Assembly: GCF_001457475.1 (NCBI RefSeq)
Contig: NZ_LN831029.1
Location: forward strand, 372,001 to 436,000
Source: Achromobacter xylosoxidans
GTDB taxonomy: Bacteria; Pseudomonadota; Gammaproteobacteria; Burkholderiales; Burkholderiaceae_B
Direction: 5' to 3'
DNA length: 64,000 nucleotides
Numbering within the stretch: position 1 is the first letter of the stretch; each line of letters starts with the position of its first letter. This document shows positions 37,827-46,714 of this stretch, one piece after another. Below the pieces are notes generated by a model that made no database searches, had not been told where the DNA came from, and saw nothing but the letters and a program-made list of their open reading frames with translations. The position numbers and the translations under genes were made by a program.

Positions 37827-39565
37827 CGATGCGCGGCCTGCATTCGCCGGGGGAAGGAGAGGGCGCGGCGGTCGCCCGCGTGCGTTCGGCGGCGCCGGAT
37901 CCCGCCCAACCCGCATTGTCGTGGCTGCTCAGCAGCCTGGCCGGTCATGCCATGACGGTCGAGCTGATGGACCCGGAGGCCGCCGGCACGCCGCCGCGGC
38001 CCGTGCTGACGGCCACGCATCTATTGCTGCCGGCGGCGCGCGCCGGGCAGAAGGCGGACGGCGCGGCATCCGCCGCCGCCAGGGCGAACGCCGATGCCGC
38101 GGGCACGCTGCGCCGCGCCGCCGTGGCGCACGCGGCCGCGCACCTGCTGTATTCGCCCGCCTCCCAGCCGGTCGCCAGTCTCAAGCCGATGGGCCTGGCG
38201 GTGGTGTCCGCCATCGAGGACACCCGCGTTGAACGCGTGCTGGCGGCGCTGTATCCCGGCGTGCGGCGCTGGTTCCGCCCGTTCATCCCGCCGCCGCCCG
38301 ATCCGACCGACCTGGGCTTCACCGCGCTGGCGCGGCGCATGTGCCGCCTGCTGATGGACCCCGCGCTGCGCGATGACAACCATTGGGTCAACAAGGCGCG
38401 CGACCTGTTCGAGGCGCAGGCCGCCGCCGACCTGGCGGATGTCGCCGCGTTCCGCCGGTTGGCCTCGCTGCTGGCCAACGACCTGGGGCAGATGCGGGTG
38501 CGCTTCAATCCGCTGCAGTACGTGGTGCCGGTGGCCTACCGCGACGACAACAGCTACCTGTGGGACTACGGCGAGGCGGTCGAGCCGCCGCCCGAGCTGG
38601 CCCTGGGCAGCCAGGGCGCGGCGCCACAATCGCGCGAGGCGGCGCCCGACGATGCCCAGGCGGCGTCGGACGAGGACGCCGAACTGGGCCGCTACGACTA
38701 TCCCGAATGGGACTACCGGCTGACGCGCAGCCGACCGGACTGGTGCACCGTGATCGAACGCCTGCCCGGCTGGCGCGCCGACGCGCCGTTGCTGGCGGGG
38801 TTGCGCCAGCCGCGGCTGGTGCTGCCGCGTTCGCGGCGCCTTGACCGCGCGCGGCGCCTGCGGCGCCAATGGGAAGGCGATGACATCGACCTGAACGCGG
38901 CCATCGAAGTCATGATCGACCGCCGTCTCGACCTGGCGCCGGATGCGCGCTTTTTTCAGCGGCCGGGCAGCCAGCCCGGCGTCTGTAGCACGCTGGTGCT
39001 GCTGGACCTGTCAGCCTCGGCCAACGACCCCGCGCCACGGGACGGCGCCACCGTGCTCGACCTGGAAAAACGCGCCGCCGCGCTGCTGGTGGGCGCGGTG
39101 GCCGGAAACGGCGACCGCATCGCGGTGCACGGCTTCTGCTCCGACACGCGGGCGGCGGTGCACTACTACCGCCTGTTGGACGCCGGCGTCGCGCCGACCG
39201 CAGCGGCGCTGGGCCGCATCGCGGCGGCCCGGGCCCGCTATTCCACCCGCCTGGGCGCGGCGCTGCGCCATGCGGGCGAGCTGGCGCTGCGCGCGCCCGG
39301 CGAACGCCGCGCCCTGATCGTCGTCACCGACGGCGCGCCGTCGGATATCGACGTGCACGATCCGCGCTATCTGGTGGAAGACGCCCGCGAAGCGGTGCTG
39401 GCGCTGCGCCGCCGCGGCCTGCGGGTGCAATGCGTGGCGCTGGACGCGAAAGCCGAACCCCAGCTGCGGGCGATGTTCGGATTCCATGGCTACCGCATCG
39501 TGCTGAACGCGGCCGCGCTGCCAGCGGCGCTGGCCCATGGCTACGGCCGCGCCACGCTCGGCTGA
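37823..39565 (+). CDS. VWA-domain protein (NorD/CobT-like), partner of the MoxR ATPase
   Basis: This 580-residue soluble protein has a C-terminal von Willebrand A domain with the MIDAS motif DLSASAN (Asp395 onwards) and a later VVTDGAPSDID. The N-terminal part is Ala/Arg-rich and helical with an acidic stretch (DDAQAASDEDAELG), as in NorD and CobT proteins. Such proteins act with a NorQ/MoxR ATPase to mature metal enzymes. AmiE needs no metal, so the client here is unknown. Translation is coupled to the ATPase gene (ATGA). The classic P. aeruginosa amiEBCRS cluster has no such gene. Confidence 0.85.
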   Translation: MTMRGLHSPGEGEGAAVARVRSAAPDPAQPALSWLLSSLAGHAMTVELMDPEAAGTPPRPVLTATHLLLPAARAGQKADGAASAAARANADAAGTLRRAAVAHAAAHLLYSPASQPVASLKPMGLAVVSAIEDTRVERVLAALYPGVRRWFRPFIPPPPDPTDLGFTALARRMCRLLMDPALRDDNHWVNKARDLFEAQAAADLADVAAFRRLASLLANDLGQMRVRFNPLQYVVPVAYRDDNSYLWDYGEAVEPPPELALGSQGAAPQSREAAPDDAQAASDEDAELGRYDYPEWDYRLTRSRPDWCTVIERLPGWRADAPLLAGLRQPRLVLPRSRRLDRARRLRRQWEGDDIDLNAAIEVMIDRRLDLAPDARFFQRPGSQPGVCSTLVLLDLSASANDPAPRDGATVLDLEKRAAALLVGAVAGNGDRIAVHGFCSDTRAAVHYYRLLDAGVAPTAAALGRIAAARARYSTRLGAALRHAGELALRAPGERRALIVVTDGAPSDIDVHDPRYLVEDAREAVLALRRRGLRVQCVALDAKAEPQLRAMFGFHGYRIVLNAAALPAALAHGYGRATLG

Positions 39566-39656
39566 CCCCCAGGAATCCACGTGTTGACGCCGCGCGCGCC
39601 TATGCTGAAACTGATCACCTCGACCGATTGACCTCTGTGCGGCGGTTCCTCCGATC

Positions 39657-40811
39657 ATGGCAAACAAAGATCCTATCCGCGTGGGCGTGTTGTTCTCTGA
39701 AACGGGGGCCACATCGACCATAGGCCGTTCCCAGTTGCAAGGCACGCTCCTGGCGATCGACGAGATCAACGAGGCCGGCGGCGTCGACGGGCGCGAGATC
39801 GTGCCGGTGCGCTACGACCCGCGCTCCGACCCGGCCACCTACAGCGTGCTGGCCGAACGGCTGATTACCCAGGACCGCGTCAACGTCATCTTCGGCTGCT
39901 ACATGTCCAGCAGCCGCAAGGCGGTGCTGCCGGTGGTCGAGAAATGGAACCGGCTGCTGTTCTACCCGACGCTGTACGAAGGCTTCGAGTTCTCCAACAA
40001 CATCATCTATACCGGCGCCGCGCCCAACCAGAACAGCGTGCAGCTGGCGGAATTCATGACCGCCAACTTCGGCGCCCGCGTCTACCTGATCGGCTCGGAC
40101 TACATCTATCCCTACGAATCCAACCGCATCATGCGCGAGCTGGTGCTGCAACGCCAGGACAGCGCCAAGCTGGGCGAGCGCTACGTGCCGCTGAACGCGA
40201 CCGAGCGCGACTACCGCGAAATCCTCGACGACATCCGCAACAAGCGGCCGGACTTCATTTTTTCCACCGTGGTGGGCAATTCCACCGCCTGTCTGTATCG
40301 CGCCTACGCCGACGCCGGCTTCGATCCCAAGACCATGCCGATCGCCAGCCTGACCACCTCCGAGGCCGAGATTTCGCAGATGGAGCCCGAGGTGGCGGCG
40401 GGGCATTTCACGTCGGCGCCGTATTTCCAATCGATCGATTCCGAGGTCAACCACCGCTGCCTGGAACGGCTGCGGCGGCGTTTCGGCCAGGGCTGCGTGC
40501 CCAACCTGTGCTGGGAAGCCGCCTACTTCCAGATGCACATCTTCGCCAACGCCTACCGCGACACCGGCACCGACGAAATCGCGCAGATCCTGCCGCGCGT
40601 GCTGCAAAGCGAATTCCAGGCGCCGCAGGGCCGCGTGCGCATCGATCCCACCAACCACCACACCTGCCTTTATCCGCGGGTGGGGCGGGTCAACGGCAAG
40701 GGGCAGTTCACCATCGTGCGCGAAGCCACGCGGCCGGTGCACCCCGATCCGTACCTGGTCACCCATTCGCTGGGCGACTGGACGGCGACCCTGAGCTCGC
40801 TGGAGATCTGA
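39657..40811 (+). CDS. amiC: AmiC: cytoplasmic amide sensor and negative regulator
   Basis: AmiC binds amides and releases AmiR from inhibition. The 384-residue protein has the same type I binding fold as the operon's UrtA-like protein (GCYMSSSRKAVLPV, LLFYPTLYEGFEF, IGSDYIYPYESNRI, NHHTCLYPRVGRVN) but lacks any signal peptide, as expected for the cytoplasmic regulator. Its length matches P. aeruginosa AmiC (about 385). It follows the VWA gene after 91 bp, and amiR starts two bases after its stop. Confidence 0.95.
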   Translation: MANKDPIRVGVLFSETGATSTIGRSQLQGTLLAIDEINEAGGVDGREIVPVRYDPRSDPATYSVLAERLITQDRVNVIFGCYMSSSRKAVLPVVEKWNRLLFYPTLYEGFEFSNNIIYTGAAPNQNSVQLAEFMTANFGARVYLIGSDYIYPYESNRIMRELVLQRQDSAKLGERYVPLNATERDYREILDDIRNKRPDFIFSTVVGNSTACLYRAYADAGFDPKTMPIASLTTSEAEISQMEPEVAAGHFTSAPYFQSIDSEVNHRCLERLRRRFGQGCVPNLCWEAAYFQMHIFANAYRDTGTDEIAQILPRVLQSEFQAPQGRVRIDPTNHHTCLYPRVGRVNGKGQFTIVREATRPVHPDPYLVTHSLGDWTATLSSLEI

Positions 40812-40813
40812 CG

Positions 40814-41440
40814 GTGGAGCCGGCAAGCCGCCTGCGCGTGATGCGCGCGACGCCCTCGTTGCTGAAGGACCTGCGCACCCTGCGCATCGCCGTCTACCAT
40901 CCGGACGACGCCGATGGCAGGCAGCTGACGCAGCAACTGCAACGCATCGGTTGCCAGGTGCAGACCTTCTGGCCGCCGGCGCCGACGCTGCCCGAAGGGC
41001 TGGACGTGGTGTTCCTGGCGGTGCGGCCGGACGTCATCGACCTGGGTTTCGAATGGGCCAAGAGCGACGAGGCGCCGATGGTCATCGCCATCGTCACCTA
41101 CGAGAACCCGACCATCGTCGAAGCGGTGCTGCGCATCGGCGCCAAGGCGGTGCTGCCGTCGCCGGTGCGATCGTTCGGCCTGTTGTCGACGCTGGTGGTG
41201 GCGCGGCAGGTCTACGACGACATCAAGTCGCACGCGCGCCGCCTGCGCAAGCTCGAAGGCAAGCTGCTGGGCGCGCGCCGCATCGCCGAAGCCAAGGGCA
41301 TCCTGATGCGCACGCGCAACGTGACCGAGGGCCAGGCCTATGACCTGATCCGCGAACAGGCCATGAACAAACGCGTCACCACCGAGGAAATCGCCGGCGC
41401 CATCGTCAACGCCAACGAGATCCTCTCGCTCGGGAAATAG
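40814..41440 (+). CDS. amiR: AmiR: ANTAR-domain transcription antiterminator
   Basis: AmiR binds leader RNA and lets polymerase read through a terminator. The 208-residue protein has a receiver-like N-terminal domain without the phosphorylation Asp, a coiled-coil linker (about SHARRLRKLEGKLLGARR) and the C-terminal ANTAR three-helix domain (RRIAEAKGILMRTRNVTEGQAYDLIREQAM). The GTG at 40814 has GGAG eight bases upstream; an ATG at 40841 would give 199 residues, closer to P. aeruginosa AmiR (196), so the start is uncertain. It is the last gene of the operon and its likely target is the terminator before the first gene. The next gene is convergent, three bases away. Confidence 0.93.
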   Translation: MEPASRLRVMRATPSLLKDLRTLRIAVYHPDDADGRQLTQQLQRIGCQVQTFWPPAPTLPEGLDVVFLAVRPDVIDLGFEWAKSDEAPMVIAIVTYENPTIVEAVLRIGAKAVLPSPVRSFGLLSTLVVARQVYDDIKSHARRLRKLEGKLLGARRIAEAKGILMRTRNVTEGQAYDLIREQAMNKRVTTEEIAGAIVNANEILSLGK

Positions 41441-41443
41441 CGT

Positions 41444-42205
41444 TCAGTACTTGCCGGTCAGCAGTTCGCCGGCGTCGGGCACGCGCGTCTCCAGGTCCAG
41501 CACCTTGAGCATGCGGTAGACCGTGGCCGCGGCGGCCGTCACCACCGGCAGGCCCAGGCGGTCCTGCACCGGCTGGATCGACGCCAGCGACGGCATCTGC
41601 ACGCAGGCCGACAGCACCACGGCGTCGACGCCGCGCGTATCCAGGCGCTCGACATGGCTGGCGGGCGCCATCGGATCCTGCGCGCCCACCTTCAGGTTGT
41701 CGGCGATCTCCAGCGACAGGCTGTCGTGCACTTCGATGCCTTCGTGCTCGATGTAGTCCACCACCAGCTTGGTCAGCGGCTTCATGTAGGGGGTCAGGAT
41801 GGCGACCTTGCGCGCGCCGATGGCATGCAGGCCTTCGACCAGCGCGCCGGCGCTGGAAACGATGGGCGCGGGCGCGCCGTTGTCCACGGTGGCCTGATGC
41901 AGCCGTTCCTGCGAGGCGCGGTGGTAGCCCAGGCCCTGCGCCATGATGGCCACCAGGCAGGCATAACCCAGCACGTCGACGCGGGCGTCCGACAGTTCCT
42001 GCGCGCAGCGGTCGGATTCGCGGTCCATCGAGGCGAGCTCGGCCGCCGTCACCTGCTTCATGCGCATGCGGCTGGAGTGGAAGGTGAAGCGTTCGGGCGC
42101 GATGGTCTCGCGCCGGCGCAGCATGGCGGGGATCTCCGTTTCCATGGTGGTGTTGGAACTGGGAACGATCTGGCCGATGCGCAGGACGCGGGGCGACTGG
42201 GTCAT
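41444..42205 (-). CDS. Maleate cis-trans isomerase / Asp-Glu racemase family enzyme
   Basis: This 253-residue protein belongs to the two-cysteine isomerase/racemase fold. The N-terminal RIGQIVPSSNTTMETEIPAML is diagnostic of maleate isomerases (MaiA/NicE). Cys83 (LGYACLVAIMAQG) and the Cys in VLSACVQMPS are the expected catalytic pair. The enzyme would turn maleate into fumarate, the last step of nicotinate breakdown, though arylmalonate decarboxylase-like activity cannot be excluded. The ATG at 42205 has GGAGA upstream. It is divergent from a LysR gene and its stop is three bases from amiR. Confidence 0.88.
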   Translation of the reverse strand: MTQSPRVLRIGQIVPSSNTTMETEIPAMLRRRETIAPERFTFHSSRMRMKQVTAAELASMDRESDRCAQELSDARVDVLGYACLVAIMAQGLGYHRASQERLHQATVDNGAPAPIVSSAGALVEGLHAIGARKVAILTPYMKPLTKLVVDYIEHEGIEVHDSLSLEIADNLKVGAQDPMAPASHVERLDTRGVDAVVLSACVQMPSLASIQPVQDRLGLPVVTAAAATVYRMLKVLDLETRVPDAGELLTGKY

Positions 42206-42328
42206 GGCGGGTCTCCGGTAGGCGTTGTCTGCGCCCGATTGGCGCGCAAACAATTCTGCTCGCCGCGAACGATAGTTTCCAATATAGTTTTTGTCTGGTT
42301 TCATATATTTTACAAATCATTGGCCGCC

Positions 42329-43210
42329 ATGGAAATCCGCCAACTCCGTTATTTCGCCGTGCTGGCCGAAGAACTCAACTTCACCCGCGCTGCCGCCCGG
42401 CTGCATATCTCGCAGCCGCCGCTGAGCCTGCAGATCGCCCAGCTCGAGCGCGAGCTGGAGGTCAAGCTGTTCGACCGCACCAACCGCCGGGTGGCCTTGA
42501 CCGAGGCCGGCGCGGCGTTCCTGAATGACGTGCGCGCCACGCTCGCGGGCCTGAAGGACGCCACGGTGCGGGTGCGCGCGGTGGACCAGGGCAGGGCGGG
42601 GCGGGTCGAGATCGGCCTGTCCGGTTCGCATTTCATGGGGCCGGTGCCGGCGCTGATCGCGCGCCATGCCGCTAGCCATCCACAGGTCTCGGTGCTGCTC
42701 AACGAGATGAACCCGGCGGCGCAGCTGGAGGCGCTGCGCGGCCACCGCATCGACGTCAGCATCTCGCGCACCGCGGTCGACGATGACGAACTGCAATCGT
42801 TGGCGCTGTGGTCCGATCCGGTGGTGGCGGCGCTGCCCGCCGGCCATCGCCTGGCGGGGCGCAAGCGCCTGGCCCTGGCCGACCTGGCGCGCGACGCATT
42901 CGTGATGCTGCGCACGGACACCTCGGCGTTCGCCCGCGAGCTGGCCGACACCTGCGCCCGCGCCGGCCTGGCGCAGTCGGTGGCGCAGCGCGTGGCCGAA
43001 GTGCCGGCGCAACTGGCGCTGGTGGCGGCAGGGCTGGGCGTGGCGCTGGTGCCGCAGTCGACCTGCGGTCACTTCGGCGCGCGCATCGCGGTGTGCGCGC
43101 TGCCGGCCGCGGTGGGCAGCGGCACGGTCTACGCGGTCACGCGGCGCGACGACGGCAACCGCGCGCTGCGGGCGTTCCTGCGCACGGCGGCGCAGATGGC
43201 GGCCCGCTGA
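42329..43210 (+). CDS. LysR-type transcriptional regulator
   Basis: This 293-residue regulator starts MEIRQLRYFAVLAEELNFTRAAARLHISQPPLSLQIAQLE, a canonical LysR helix-turn-helix of the BenM/CatM style, followed by the effector-binding domain. It is divergent from the maleate isomerase gene over a 123-bp AT-rich spacer and is followed by a Bug receptor and CoA-transferase genes in the same direction. It probably controls one or both sides in response to an organic acid; the ligand is inferred only. Confidence 0.9.
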   Translation: MEIRQLRYFAVLAEELNFTRAAARLHISQPPLSLQIAQLERELEVKLFDRTNRRVALTEAGAAFLNDVRATLAGLKDATVRVRAVDQGRAGRVEIGLSGSHFMGPVPALIARHAASHPQVSVLLNEMNPAAQLEALRGHRIDVSISRTAVDDDELQSLALWSDPVVAALPAGHRLAGRKRLALADLARDAFVMLRTDTSAFARELADTCARAGLAQSVAQRVAEVPAQLALVAAGLGVALVPQSTCGHFGARIAVCALPAAVGSGTVYAVTRRDDGNRALRAFLRTAAQMAAR

Positions 43211-43343
43211 CACGGCGGGCGCGGCGCGCTCTTTTGCGCAGGCGAAGCCGCTCCTCCAGATTCCGGAATAGGCATTTCGCGGCGTCGCGGCCACACTCTT
43301 TCGCACAAGACGATCCGCACCAGGATCTCGCAGGGAGACAAGC

Positions 43344-44312
43344 ATGCCGCACCCGCAACGCTGGCTGGCCGCCGGCGCGCTGTTGTTCGCCATGGCGGGG
43401 CCCGCCGTGGCGGCGTGGCCCGAACGGCCTCTCACCCTCATCGTGCCGGCCTCTCCCGGCGGCACCACCGACATCGCGGCGCGCCTGATCGCCGACAAGC
43501 TGGCCGCGAAGCTGGGCCAGCAGGTCATCGTCGAGAACCGCGCCGGCGCCGCCGGCATCATCGGCGCGCAGACCCTGGCGCGCGCCAGGCCCGACGGCTA
43601 CACGCTCCTGATGGGCAACATCGGTCCCAATGCCATCAACTACGCGCTCTACAAGACCTTGCCCTACAAGCCGGCCGACTTCGCGCCGGTGACGCGGGTG
43701 ATTTCCGTGCCCAACGTGCTGGTGGTCAACGAAGCCTCGCCCGCGCGCAGCGTGGCCGACCTGCTGGCGCTGGCGAAGAAGGATCCGGGCCAGGTGTCGT
43801 TCGGCAGCTCGGGCAGCGGCCAGTCGCCGCACCTGTCGGCGGAACTGTTCAAGCAGCGCGCCGGCATCGGCGGCACTCACGTGCCCTACAAGGGCGCGGG
43901 CCCCGCGGTGGCCGCGCTGCTTGGGCAGCAGTTCACTTTCATGATCGACAACCTGCCCAGCTCCATGCCCTACATCCAGTCGGGCAAGCTGCGCGCATTG
44001 GCCGTCACCAGCGACCGGCGCCTGGCGGAATTGCCCGACGTGCCCACCATGGCCGAAGCTGGCGTGCCCGACATGGTGGTCACCGCCTGGTTCGGCCTGG
44101 TGGCGCCGGCCGGCACGCCCGCCGCCGTCATCGACGCGCTTTATGCCGCCACCCGCGACGTGGTGCGCAGCCCCGACGTCGCCGAGCGTTTTCGCGCCAT
44201 GGGCGGGCAGGCCGGCGGCGACACGCCGGCCGAGTTCGCCACCTTCATCGACCAGGAACGCGTCCGCTGGAAGCGGATCGTGGACGCCGCCGGCATCGTC
44301 CAGGAGCAATAA
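43344..44312 (+). CDS. Bug-family tripartite tricarboxylate transporter receptor
   Basis: This 322-residue periplasmic binding protein has a signal peptide ending AVAAW. The Bug fold markers are LTLIVPASPGGTTDIAARLIADKL, VENRAGAAGIIGAQTLARARPDGYTLLMG, VPYKGAGPAVAALLG and SGKLRALAVTSDRR. Bug proteins are hugely expanded in this family of bacteria and bind carboxylates or other small molecules, usually without a linked TctAB membrane part, as here. The CoA-transferase A gene begins immediately after its stop. Confidence 0.93.
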   Translation: MPHPQRWLAAGALLFAMAGPAVAAWPERPLTLIVPASPGGTTDIAARLIADKLAAKLGQQVIVENRAGAAGIIGAQTLARARPDGYTLLMGNIGPNAINYALYKTLPYKPADFAPVTRVISVPNVLVVNEASPARSVADLLALAKKDPGQVSFGSSGSGQSPHLSAELFKQRAGIGGTHVPYKGAGPAVAALLGQQFTFMIDNLPSSMPYIQSGKLRALAVTSDRRLAELPDVPTMAEAGVPDMVVTAWFGLVAPAGTPAAVIDALYAATRDVVRSPDVAERFRAMGGQAGGDTPAEFATFIDQERVRWKRIVDAAGIVQEQ

Positions 44313-44978
44313 GTGATCGACAAGATTCAGGCCTGCATGATGGACGCCGTGGCCATCATTCCCGATGGCGCCAGCGTGCTGGTGGGCGGCTTCGGCGAAG
44401 CCGGCGTGCCATACGAGCTGCTGCACTGCCTGGCGGAACTGAGCCGGCGCGACCTGACCATTATTGCCAACAACGCCGGCACCTTTGACCGCGGCATCGC
44501 CGCGCTGCTCGATCGCCGCCAGGTGCGCAAGATCATCTGCTCGCATCCGCGCCCGCCCAATTCCGAGGCCTTCGCCCGCGCCTTCCGCGCCGGCGAGGTG
44601 GAACTGGAATGCGTGCCGCAAGGCACCCTGGCCGAACGCCTGCGCGCGGCCGGCGCGGGCCTGGGGCCGTTCTACACGCCCACCGGCTACGGCACCGAGC
44701 TGGCGCAAGGACGCCGCCAGGAAGTGATCGACGGCGTCGGCTACGTGCTGGAACAGCCGCTGCGCGGCGACTACGCGCTGATCCGCGCGCACCAGGGCGA
44801 CCGCTGGGGCAACCTGATGTACCGCCACGCCGCGCGCAATTTCAACCCCGTGATGTGCATGGCCGCCGGCCACGCCATCGCCCAGGTCGACGAGGTCGTG
44901 CCGCTGGGCGCCTTCGCGCCCGAGCACATCATGACGCCCGGCCTGTTCGTGAAAACCGTGGTGCGGGTGGAGACCTGA
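44313..44978 (+). CDS. 3-oxoacid CoA-transferase subunit A
   Basis: This 221-residue subunit has the family I CoA-transferase signature VGGFGEAGVPYELLHCL (CoA-binding glycine loop) and later FYTPTGYGTELAQGR. The start is GTG abutting the TAA of the Bug gene, with CAGGAGC just upstream. Subunits A and B together move CoA from succinyl-CoA to 3-oxoadipate, acetoacetate or another 3-oxoacid; sequence does not decide which. A broken 3-oxoadipate pathway gene lies 14 kb away, but no intact pca genes are nearby. Confidence 0.92.
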   Translation: MIDKIQACMMDAVAIIPDGASVLVGGFGEAGVPYELLHCLAELSRRDLTIIANNAGTFDRGIAALLDRRQVRKIICSHPRPPNSEAFARAFRAGEVELECVPQGTLAERLRAAGAGLGPFYTPTGYGTELAQGRRQEVIDGVGYVLEQPLRGDYALIRAHQGDRWGNLMYRHAARNFNPVMCMAAGHAIAQVDEVVPLGAFAPEHIMTPGLFVKTVVRVET

Positions 44979-44979
44979 A

Positions 44980-45684
44980 ATGCCGACGATCACGCCCATG
45001 ACCCGCCAGCAGGTCGCGCAATTGCTGGCCGGCGACATCCCGGATGGCTCGGTGGTCAACCTCGGCATCGGCATGCCGACCCTGGTCGGCGACTACCTGC
45101 CGCCCGACAAGGACATCCTCTTGCACAGCGAGAACGGCATCACCGGCATGGGGCCCGCCGCGGCCGGCGACGCCGTCGATCCGGACCTCATCAACGCCAG
45201 CCGCCAGCCCATCACGCTGCTGCCCGGCGCCTCCATCACCGAACACACCGTGTCGTTCGCCATGATGCGCGGCGGCCACCTGGACTACGCCGTGCTCGGC
45301 GCCTTCCAGGTGTCGGAACGCGGCGACCTGGCCAACTGGAAGACTGATGACGCCGACGCCATCCCCGCCGTGGGCGGCGCCATGGACCTGGCCGTCGGCG
45401 CGCGCCAGGTGCTGGCCATGATGGAACACCGCGGCCGCGACGGCGCGCCCAAGATCCTGCGCCAATGCCGCTACCCGCTTACCGGCGCCGGCGTGGTCAC
45501 GCGCATCTACACCGACCTGGCCGTGATCGACGTCACGTCCGCGGGCCTGCGCGTGCACGCCATGCTGCAAGGCGTCAGCGCCGAGGCGCTGCAGGCCGCC
45601 ACCGAAGCGCCCCTGCGGTTTACCGACACGCCATCGGTCATCGCGCTCGATGCCGCCGGCGCGCCGCGCTACGTCAGGGGCTGA
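44980..45684 (+). CDS. 3-oxoacid CoA-transferase subunit B
   Basis: This 234-residue subunit carries the catalytic Glu in the motif HSENGITGMGP, which forms the glutamyl-CoA thioester, after VVNLGIGMPTLVGDYL. The GGHLDYAVLGAFQVSERGDLANW stretch is also typical. It starts one base after the subunit A stop. The pair resembles PcaIJ and ScoAB. Confidence 0.92.
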   Translation: MPTITPMTRQQVAQLLAGDIPDGSVVNLGIGMPTLVGDYLPPDKDILLHSENGITGMGPAAAGDAVDPDLINASRQPITLLPGASITEHTVSFAMMRGGHLDYAVLGAFQVSERGDLANWKTDDADAIPAVGGAMDLAVGARQVLAMMEHRGRDGAPKILRQCRYPLTGAGVVTRIYTDLAVIDVTSAGLRVHAMLQGVSAEALQAATEAPLRFTDTPSVIALDAAGAPRYVRG

Positions 45685-45721
45685 GGCAACCCGCCCTGTC
45701 CGAGCCATCCCGGAGTCCGCC

Positions 45722-46714
45722 ATGCACCGTCCCGTCCTAGCCGTCCTGGCAACCGCCAGCCTGTTGTTTGCCGCGGCGACCACCGTCCGCGCACAGCCCG
45801 CGGCGGCGGCACCCGCCGGCGCCTATCCCGACAAGCCGATTACGCTGCTGATCCCGTACCCGCCCGGCGGCAGCGCCGACATGCTGGCCCGCCCGCTGGG
45901 CGCGGCCTTGCAAAAGAAGTGGAACCAGCCCGTGGTGCTGGAGTACAAGCCGGGCGCCGGCGGCGCCATCGCCTCGGCCCAGTTGGCCCGCGCCAGGCCC
46001 GACGGCTACACCCTGCTGATGGTCCTGGCCGCCCACACCATCAACCCCAGCCTCTATCCCTCGCTGCCCTACGACACCCGGCGCGACTTCGCCCCGGTCT
46101 CGCTGGTCGCGACCCTGCCCATGCTGGTCTCGGCGCCGCTGTCCACGCCGGCGAACAACATCCCCGAACTCATCGCCTACGCCAGGCAGCACCCCGGCAA
46201 GCTCAGCTTCGCCTCCGCCGGCAACGGCAACACCAGCCACCTGGCCGCCGAGATCTTCAAGCATCGCACCGGCGCCGACATGCTGCACGTCCCCTACAAA
46301 GGCAGTGGCCCCGCCGTCGTCGCCCTGTTGGGCGGCGAGGTCTCGCTGATGTTCGACAGCATCTCCACCTCGCTCCCCCAAGTGCAGTCCGGCAAGCTCA
46401 AGGCCCTGGCCGTCACCGGCGAACACCGCTCCCCCTTGCTGCCCAACGTCCCCACCGTCGCCGAAGCCGTCCCCGGCTTCGTCATCAACGGCTGGTACGG
46501 CATCCTGGCCCCCGCCAACACGCCACCCGCCATCCTCGACACCCTCAGCAGCGCCATCGCCGCCGCCATCAACACCCCCGACCTGAAGGCCCAGCTGAAC
46601 AGCTACGGCTACGAAACCGTAGGCTCCACTCCCGCCGCCTTCGTCGACCACATCAACAAGGAACTCGACACCTGGAAACAAGCCGTCGAAGTCTCCGGCG
46701 CGAAGTTGAACTGA
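45722..46714 (+). CDS. Second Bug-family receptor
   Basis: This 330-residue precursor has a signal peptide (about residues 1-25, ending VRAQPA). The Bug signature is ITLLIPYPPGGSADMLARPLG, then ARPDGYTLLMVLAAHT, VPYKGSGPAVVALLG and SGKLKALAVTGEHR. It follows the CoA-transferase pair by 37 bp and is probably in the same transcript. Two receptors around one CoA-transferase suggest uptake of the acid it activates, by inference only. Confidence 0.92.
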   Translation: MHRPVLAVLATASLLFAAATTVRAQPAAAAPAGAYPDKPITLLIPYPPGGSADMLARPLGAALQKKWNQPVVLEYKPGAGGAIASAQLARARPDGYTLLMVLAAHTINPSLYPSLPYDTRRDFAPVSLVATLPMLVSAPLSTPANNIPELIAYARQHPGKLSFASAGNGNTSHLAAEIFKHRTGADMLHVPYKGSGPAVVALLGGEVSLMFDSISTSLPQVQSGKLKALAVTGEHRSPLLPNVPTVAEAVPGFVINGWYGILAPANTPPAILDTLSSAIAAAINTPDLKAQLNSYGYETVGSTPAAFVDHINKELDTWKQAVEVSGAKLN

